Of a DNA stretch of 35,191 bases, positions 29,974 to 35,191 are shown piece by piece. Below the pieces are notes generated by a model that was given only the letters and a program-made list of their open reading frames with translations, did not search any database and had not been told where the DNA came from. Source of the DNA: Geosiphon pyriformis. Lineage: Eukaryota > Glomeromycota > Glomeromycetes > Archaeosporales > Geosiphonaceae. A program made the translations under genes and the position numbers. The DNA lies in the NCBI GenBank assembly GCA_016748015.1, contig JAAOMT010000106.1, forward strand, positions 1 to 35,191, written 5' to 3'. The first letter of the stretch is position 1. Each line of letters starts with the position of its first letter.

Positions 29974-32900
29974 ATGTGCAATATTAAAAGAATAAACAAC
30001 TCTGCCAAGCAGGAAGATATTATTTGTTGACACAAAGATATGAACAATTTAATTTTTATTGTTACTAAAACAAAGTTAAAAGGGAAGATTCATCTATGGA
30101 TTAAAAACAAATTTAATGATGTTTAAATGTTTACTTCTGGTTTGTATTTTGGTTATTTGGGTTTTGATATTATAATTGTCATCAATATTTCTTTAGCAAG
30201 GCATATATGTAGAGTTTTTAAGATGCTGAGTTATTTTTTTTTGTTAAATTACTTTTCAAAAATAAACTTTTTGTCTCAATTTTGGGGATTTATACTGGTG
30301 TTTCTCTGGCAGTTCCTTTTTTTCAGGCTGATGTGATTAATTTTTTGATTGCAAAAGCTGTAAATGAATCTTTTTTTGTTATTTTGGATGGTAATTTCAA
30401 TGAAAATGGTTCTTATAAGTGTGTTAATTTCAAAAAATGCCTCAATTTGGGCTTAATTAATTCTTTAATTAGGAGCATACTTGCAAAAGTATTGACATAA
30501 AATAATTCTCAAGATATTGCAAAAACAATTGATTATGTATTTGTTTCTTCAAATTTGGTCAATGCAATAGTGGATTGTGGAGTGGCCAATATTGAAGACT
30601 ATTTTGACACAGATTACTAAGCTGTTTCTGTTTCTGTGGGTTTGGGTGGCTTGTTGGATATGCAGCTAAATGTACTATACAAACAGGCAAATAAAAATCA
30701 TTGGAAATATAACATTAATAATGCTAATAAAACAGTTTAATGCAGATTCAAGAAGATTACTGCTGTTAATGTTTTGATGTTTTCTAGTAAGTTTGCTGTT
30801 TCTAAAGGGCTTTTAAATTTGGATGCTTAGTGGAATACTATTCATAAAATAATGGTGTTTTTAGCTAATAAATTGTTCAAAAAGAAGTGGTTCAAAAACT
30901 TTAATGGTGTTTTCACCAAGATTTTTTCTAAATTTTACAAATTAAAACTCTTAGGATTAAAAATTGTCAAGTGTTTTTGTGTAAATTTTGAGGGCAAGTT
31001 TGTCTTTTTGTTTGATCTCTGGTTTTCTTTGGATAACAGTAATGTTTCAAGTATTTGGACTCTTTTGGATTCTAATGCCAATTTTAATTGTGTGTATTTT
31101 GCTTTTTTTAGTGTAAGAAAATCATATTATGTTAGCAAACTTGCTAAATTTACAAGGGCTAAGAAAGCAAATATTAGACATACATTAATAAAAAATATGA
31201 AGTTTTGAGGTAAAAAAAGATTATACTATTAGAGTATCTTTTCTGCAAAGTAGTGCTAGATTATCTAGTTGTTAATAATAAGCTGATTTTGAAATTTGAT
31301 CAGATTAAGGCTAAGGTAGATGTAATTATAGAGAGTTGAACCAAAAAACATAAAATTGTTACTAATATTTCTAGTGATTGGTCCCATTAATACCAACTTT
31401 TAGAATATGTTTTTGGTAGTGCTTTTTCAAATATAATGTGTTCAATTAGTTTCAATAAGCTGTTTGATATGGTTTCCAATTTTTCTAATAGTAAAGCTGC
31501 TAGACTTTCTGGTATTTCTAATGAACTTTGAAAACATTGTGACAAAACAGTTTTGAATATGCTTTTGGTGCTCTTAAATTCTTGTTTGATTAGTAAATTG
31601 GTGCCCAGTTCTTGAAGAGAGACTTAAGTCTTAATAATTCCAAAACTGTATAAATGGAAAAGTGTTTTTATAAATATTTATCTTATTGCTTTGATTGAAA
31701 CAACATGTAAAATTCTCTTCAAAATTCTTTCTAATAGGATTTTATTAGTGTACAGCACTTTTGATGTTCTATATAAAACCAATTTTTTGGTTTTAAAAAG
31801 TACAACAACACAGTCTCCTATTTTTGCTATTGGATCAGTGATTGAAGATGCCTTGGAAAAGAACTATAAACTCTGGTTGGTTTTGCAAAACATGTAGAAG
31901 ACTTACAATTTTGTTGAATAAAAGCATCTTAAAAAAAGCCTGGTTAGAATAAAGATGTGCAACAAGTTCATTAAATTTTTCAGTAGTATTTACAGTGATC
32001 ATATTAACAGAGTTATGACTGACTTTGGTCTGACAAGTGAATATCAAGTACATGATAGTTTGAATTAAGGAGAGATGTTTTTATCTCTTTTTTGACACAT
32101 ATTTTATGATCTCTTGTTGTATAAAGTCAAGAGGCAGGAAAGTATATGTGGATATAGATTAAATTCTTATTTTATCTCCAAAACTGGTCATGCCAAACCT
32201 CAGGCTGGATTAATCTTTTTTTTTACTGCTGGTGCATTTGTAGATAATATTATTCAGATTGGTAGCAGTCAAAAAGCTACTTAGTAGATTTTTAATGTTG
32301 CTAGTAAATTCTTTTAAATCAATAATATTTTTATAAATATTAATAAAACTATAACCATTCCTATTAACTGCAGAGTTGAGTATTTTTCTCTGTTGATCAG
32401 TGAATCATCTATTTCTATTGTCAAAAAAAGAAAATCTCATTAATATCTTGGTATCTATCTATCTACTGATGACTTTTTGAAGTTTAGCTTGGCTAAAGCA
32501 CATTCTGACATCTGGTTTTTTACCAATCTTATTTTGAGGAAGGCTGTTTCAGACAAACAGTTTTCGTATTTGGTATTAATGGTTTTTTATTCTATCATTG
32601 GTTACAAAACACAATTCAGCTTTATTTTTATTGGTGTGTATAATAAGTAAGATGCTTTAATTTACAAAAATTTAAAATTAAAAGCTGGTTTGTTTCACAA
32701 TTTTCCTAGTGATATGATTTATTACTCTTTATTTTATGGTTTAAAAACTTTCAAGCTAATTCAGTCTAAAGGTAAATTGGCATATTTTGTAAATTTTGCA
32801 AATTTTGGTGGAATTTTGGGCTATTTATTCTTTCACAAATCTTATAACTTGCAAGTTTTATGTTGGTATCTACATTACTCTTTGTGTTTTTTGATTTGTG

Positions 32901-34618
32901 TGAGAGTTAGTTTCACTAATAACTTTTTGGCAAATATGGTTTACATTTTACTTAAGTATAATTTGTCTTTAGGTGGCATTATGAATAGCTCATTCTATCT
33001 TCTGGATGATGTATTCATGTTAACTATTCTTAGCAAGTCTAAATTTTTTAAGTTTCTCTTTTTACTTTAGTGATACAACATTGCTTTTGTGAATTAGCTT
33101 TGCAATTATCAAGGCACTGTTTTTGATTGGTATATTTTTAAACAATGGAATAGGTTGGACCCTCATAGTCTTATTCCTAACTGGTTTAAAGTCTCTACTG
33201 AATTTCTGAATGGTGCGAATTTTTTTTCTGCTTGCCTTTTTTTTTGGGTAATATTGGATCTTCAAATGTTTTTGAGTCTTGTGAGTTTAAGTCAGTTCAT
33301 TTTCAACTGTTTTATATTAGTACTAATAGTCTGTTTATATATATGGATAGTTTTTTAAAGAACTTGAGCTTGGTTAACAAAAAAGCTGGTGCTAAAGTAT
33401 TTTTGAAGACATTGGTTTGGGTTTAGGTATTGGTGTTTCTGATTTGATGCTCTCTACTTTGGCAGAGTTATAGACTATTGTATTAGCTCTAGAGTGTGTT
33501 CTCTTTTTTAGTTTTATTTATTTGTTTACAAACAGTCAAGCTGCTTTGGATGTATACAAGTTAAAGCTGAATCTGGTGTATCCAAATTTTCATAATCAGT
33601 GTTGAGTAGAACATTAACATATTGTGGGCATTATTCATAACAAAGATTTAAAAGTTAGTTGGTTCAAGATTAAAAAGCACTCAGATGTTTTAAGGAATAA
33701 ACATGCTAACATGTTTGCTGATGCTACTTTTTTTTCTGGTTGGTGCCTTCCTCCCAAGTTAAAGGAACATTATATTTTGACTAACAGTGAGATTGTTTCT
33801 GATAACTCTAAATATTTTGCTTGTAATATTTTTTAATTTATTTATCATGTCTATTGGGAAATTGGTTCTGGCTCTAAGATTCTGGTAAATAATTTGCCTT
33901 TGGATGTTGATTGGCTTAGCTTTTTTTTGGTGTGGCACCTTGATTTGCATATGGCTGCTAGTTTTATCAGTAAGTCCTCTGTTGATGCTTATACTTATTT
34001 TATAAAAACTCTATATTATTGGCTGTTTGTTGTTTTTTGGAAGTATCTGTATAATAGGCAGTATTCTAGTGTAATATGTTTATATTGTGATAATATTGAG
34101 ATGTCAAATCATGTATTTTTTTGCATAGCTGATAACTCTGTTCATCTTTAATTATTGAATATTTATGCAACTGCTAGGAGAATGCTTTCTAGTCTTTCTT
34201 GTTTATTTTTTTATGTGTTTCAGCTGATGTTGTCCTGTGTGTTAATATTGATATATGTACAGTTCTGCATAAGAGTTTTGTCTTTAATAGTTGGCTCCAG
34301 GAAGCAGTATCTGTTTTCAATTGTTTTAAAGTTGTAAGTATTGAGGTCATAAAATTTGTGTGTGCTTTTTGTTTTGGTTTTAGGGATGAAATTTGATTGG
34401 TCAAGACTAAGCATTGTGCCTTTATGGAAAAGAATAAGCTAATCCTACTTGATGGTTTGGTTTCTGCTTCAATTTCTGGGCTGTCTTCAGGGTTTTTTGC
34501 TGGTGTGGTTAAGTTGCTTGGTATTGCTAAGGCATTTGGTGTTTGTTTTGAATTTCATAAGTCTTGTTTATTTTTTTCAGGCATTGAGGCCCCAGTTTCA
34601 GTTGATATAGATGCCTAA
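29974..34618 (+). pseudogene. LINE copy L5 ORF2 (endonuclease, RT, RNase H, CCHC), inactive
   Basis: It starts at ATG 29974 (MCNIKRINNSAKQEDIIC, then TGA for Trp) and ends at TAA 34616-34618, about 1,548 codons with net frameshift. Endonuclease is at about 30100-30650: the GDFNE motif reads GNFNE (N at 30393-30395), and TDH is TDY followed by a stop (30612-30620). RT is at about 31400-33070: motif A reads LVLQNM (N at 31889-31891) where the family has Asp, and motif C reads F-V-D-N (32237-32248). RNase H is at about 33330-33830, with YTDG reading Y-M-D-S and the later KKHSDV motif kept. A C-terminal finger CLYCDNIEMSNHVFFC lies near 34080-34125. Such proteins nick target DNA and prime reverse transcription there; this copy cannot. 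Confidence 0.85.
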
Positions 34619-34760
34619 TGTTGTTCTGACCAGCTCAAATGGCTGGTCACGTGTAGAAAAACATGATTTATACCTAGTTTAAATCACTTATGTTAATGTA
34701 TTTGTGCTAGGCAGTGTTTGGACCTCACTCATAAAACGTAATAAAAAAAAAATAAAATAA
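34619..34760 (+). other. 3' untranslated tail of LINE L5
   Basis: The order after the ORF2 stop is a 9-nt spacer, the hairpin, ACGTGTAGAAAA, a less conserved stretch, the block GTTTGGACCTCACTCATAAA, and an A-rich end. The same order is readable after 19404, 22136, 24455 and 27551. Confidence 0.8.
34628..34648 (+). repeat. LINE 3' tail hairpin, copy L5
   Basis: Arms GACCAGC and GCTGGTC are perfect Watson-Crick complements around a 7-nt loop. This is the GC-richest and probably least decayed version. Confidence 0.85.
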
Positions 34761-34945
34761 GCATCGCATATTTTTATTCAAAAAATAATGTATTATTTAA
34801 AAAATCTGAAATAAAAAATACAGTCATTAACAGCTAAAAAAATAAAATACTTTTTAATTCCGAAAATATAAAAAAACAAAGATAAACATGACAAATTTAA
34901 AAATTAAGATTGATTTAAGCAAATAATAAAACTTGTATAACACAA
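34761..34945. other. Spacer between LINE L5 and the kinase gene
   Basis: AT-rich, no gene seen. It should contain the 3' untranslated region and polyadenylation site of the minus-strand kinase gene, but no single signal stands out. Confidence 0.4.
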
Positions 34946-35191
34946 TTACTCCTCTGGCAAATTAAACCATTCATCTTTTAGAGCATCATTTGCAGTCGGT
35001 CGACTATTAGAATTTTTGTTCATCAATTTTTCCCTAAACTGTTGAGTGGATGAAGAAAGTGAAATATGGTTGTAAATTATAGTATGTTTGAAAAGATTTC
35101 CAACCATCCATATATCTCCTGCAGCGCTACAAAAGTCTTCCCCCGATTTATATTCTGGAGCTCCAATAGCCAATGAATCTCTTTGTAAAGT
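34946..35191 (-). CDS. Protein kinase, C-terminal end (gene continues beyond the window)
   Basis: The open frame enters from the right edge and ends at TAA 34948-34946, giving 81 codons. It reads GAPEY (the APE-type motif at the end of the activation segment), then GDIWMVGNL (subdomain IX, D-x-W-x-x-G), and after a short stretch KLMNKNSNSRPTANDALKDEWF (subdomain XI with its invariant Arg). This is a Ser/Thr- or Tyr-like protein kinase fold; phosphate-transfer residues lie outside the window. Only about 25 residues separate subdomain IX from the RPTA motif, about half the usual distance, so the C-lobe is compact or partly deleted. The Met at 35173 suggested by the frame is a TTG and is not a start. 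Codon use is less AT-extreme than in the neighbouring repeats. Kinase families are greatly expanded in glomeromycotan fungi. Confidence 0.75.
   Translation of the reverse strand, partial: TLQRDSLAIGAPEYKSGEDFCSAAGDIWMVGNLFKHTIIYNHISLSSSTQQFREKLMNKNSNSRPTANDALKDEWFNLPEE

Larger units (their letters stand above)
28075..34760 (+). mobile_element. LINE (non-LTR retrotransposon) copy L5, near full length, inactive
   Basis: This 6.7-kb copy has both ORFs of the family: ORF1 (28100-about 29955, RRM-like, CCHC remnant, coiled coil) and ORF2 (29974-34618, AP-type endonuclease, RT, RNase H, C-terminal zinc finger). A short 3' tail with a hairpin and an A-rich end follows. The ORF2 domain set, with RNase H after RT, fits the I/Jockey side of LINE diversity. 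Closely similar proteins are common in glomeromycotan fungi as far as I know them. Stops and frameshifts occur throughout, and key catalytic residues are lost through transitions. No target-site duplication was found. Confidence 0.85.

Noticed and set aside
1-35191. Mitochondrial or bacterial-endosymbiont origin suggested by high AT content
   Set aside because: LTR and LINE retroelements with target duplication and a eukaryotic-type kinase end indicate nuclear fungal DNA. No organellar or bacterial gene was found.

Overview
The window looks like a repeat-dominated, very AT-rich stretch of a fungal nuclear genome. The families resemble those I know from arbuscular mycorrhizal fungi (Glomeromycotina, Rhizophagus/Gigaspora type): a Ty3/gypsy element with a dUTPase domain, a LINE with RRM/CCHC ORF1 and EN-RT-RNase H-CCHC ORF2, and a kinase gene at the right edge. 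The lineage call is inference from family recognition. No bacterial operons, tRNA, rRNA or CRISPR arrays are visible.

Region A (1-6898) holds two heavily decayed copies of one Ty3/gypsy family in opposite orientations. A minus-strand gag plus 5' LTR (1-2860) abuts, with no visible gap, a plus-strand pol fragment plus partial 3' LTR (2861-6898). This is best read as one copy inserted into the pol of another.

Region B (7169-17386) is a structurally complete, younger copy of the same family on the minus strand. It is 10.2 kb long, with ~0.9-kb LTRs bounded by TGTTACA/TGTAACA and a 4-bp target duplication CCAT. It has a primer-binding site, a polypurine tract, gag with a CCHC knuckle, protease, a cysteine-rich module, dUTPase, reverse transcriptase, RNase H, integrase and an extra ORF downstream of integrase. 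Stops and frameshifts disable it. Only the 495-codon cysteine-rich/dUTPase block is still open, and its catalytic Asp position reads Asn.

Region C (17391-18130) is a short unassigned spacer. Region D (about 18130-34760) contains at least five LINE copies, all on the plus strand, largely stacked 3' tail to 5' end. They are a 5'-truncated copy (18130-19540), a truncated C-terminal copy (21395-22275), an ORF1-only copy (22276-24595), a very AT-rich RT-RNase H copy (about 24720-27685) and a near full-length copy (about 28075-34760). A sixth decayed tail is likely near 27920. An AT-rich block without recognisable genes lies at 19541-21394. The five clear copies share a 3' module: stop codon, 9-nt spacer, then a 7-bp stem / 7-nt loop hairpin whose stem has been kept through paired base changes.

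Region E (34946-35191) is the C-terminal end of a protein-kinase gene on the minus strand, running out of the window. It is the only plausible host gene.

Decay in all repeats is dominated by C-to-T and G-to-A transitions. CGA-to-TGA and CAA/CAG-to-TAA/TAG stops and catalytic Asp-to-Asn changes recur, which suggests cytosine-deamination-type silencing rather than random loss.
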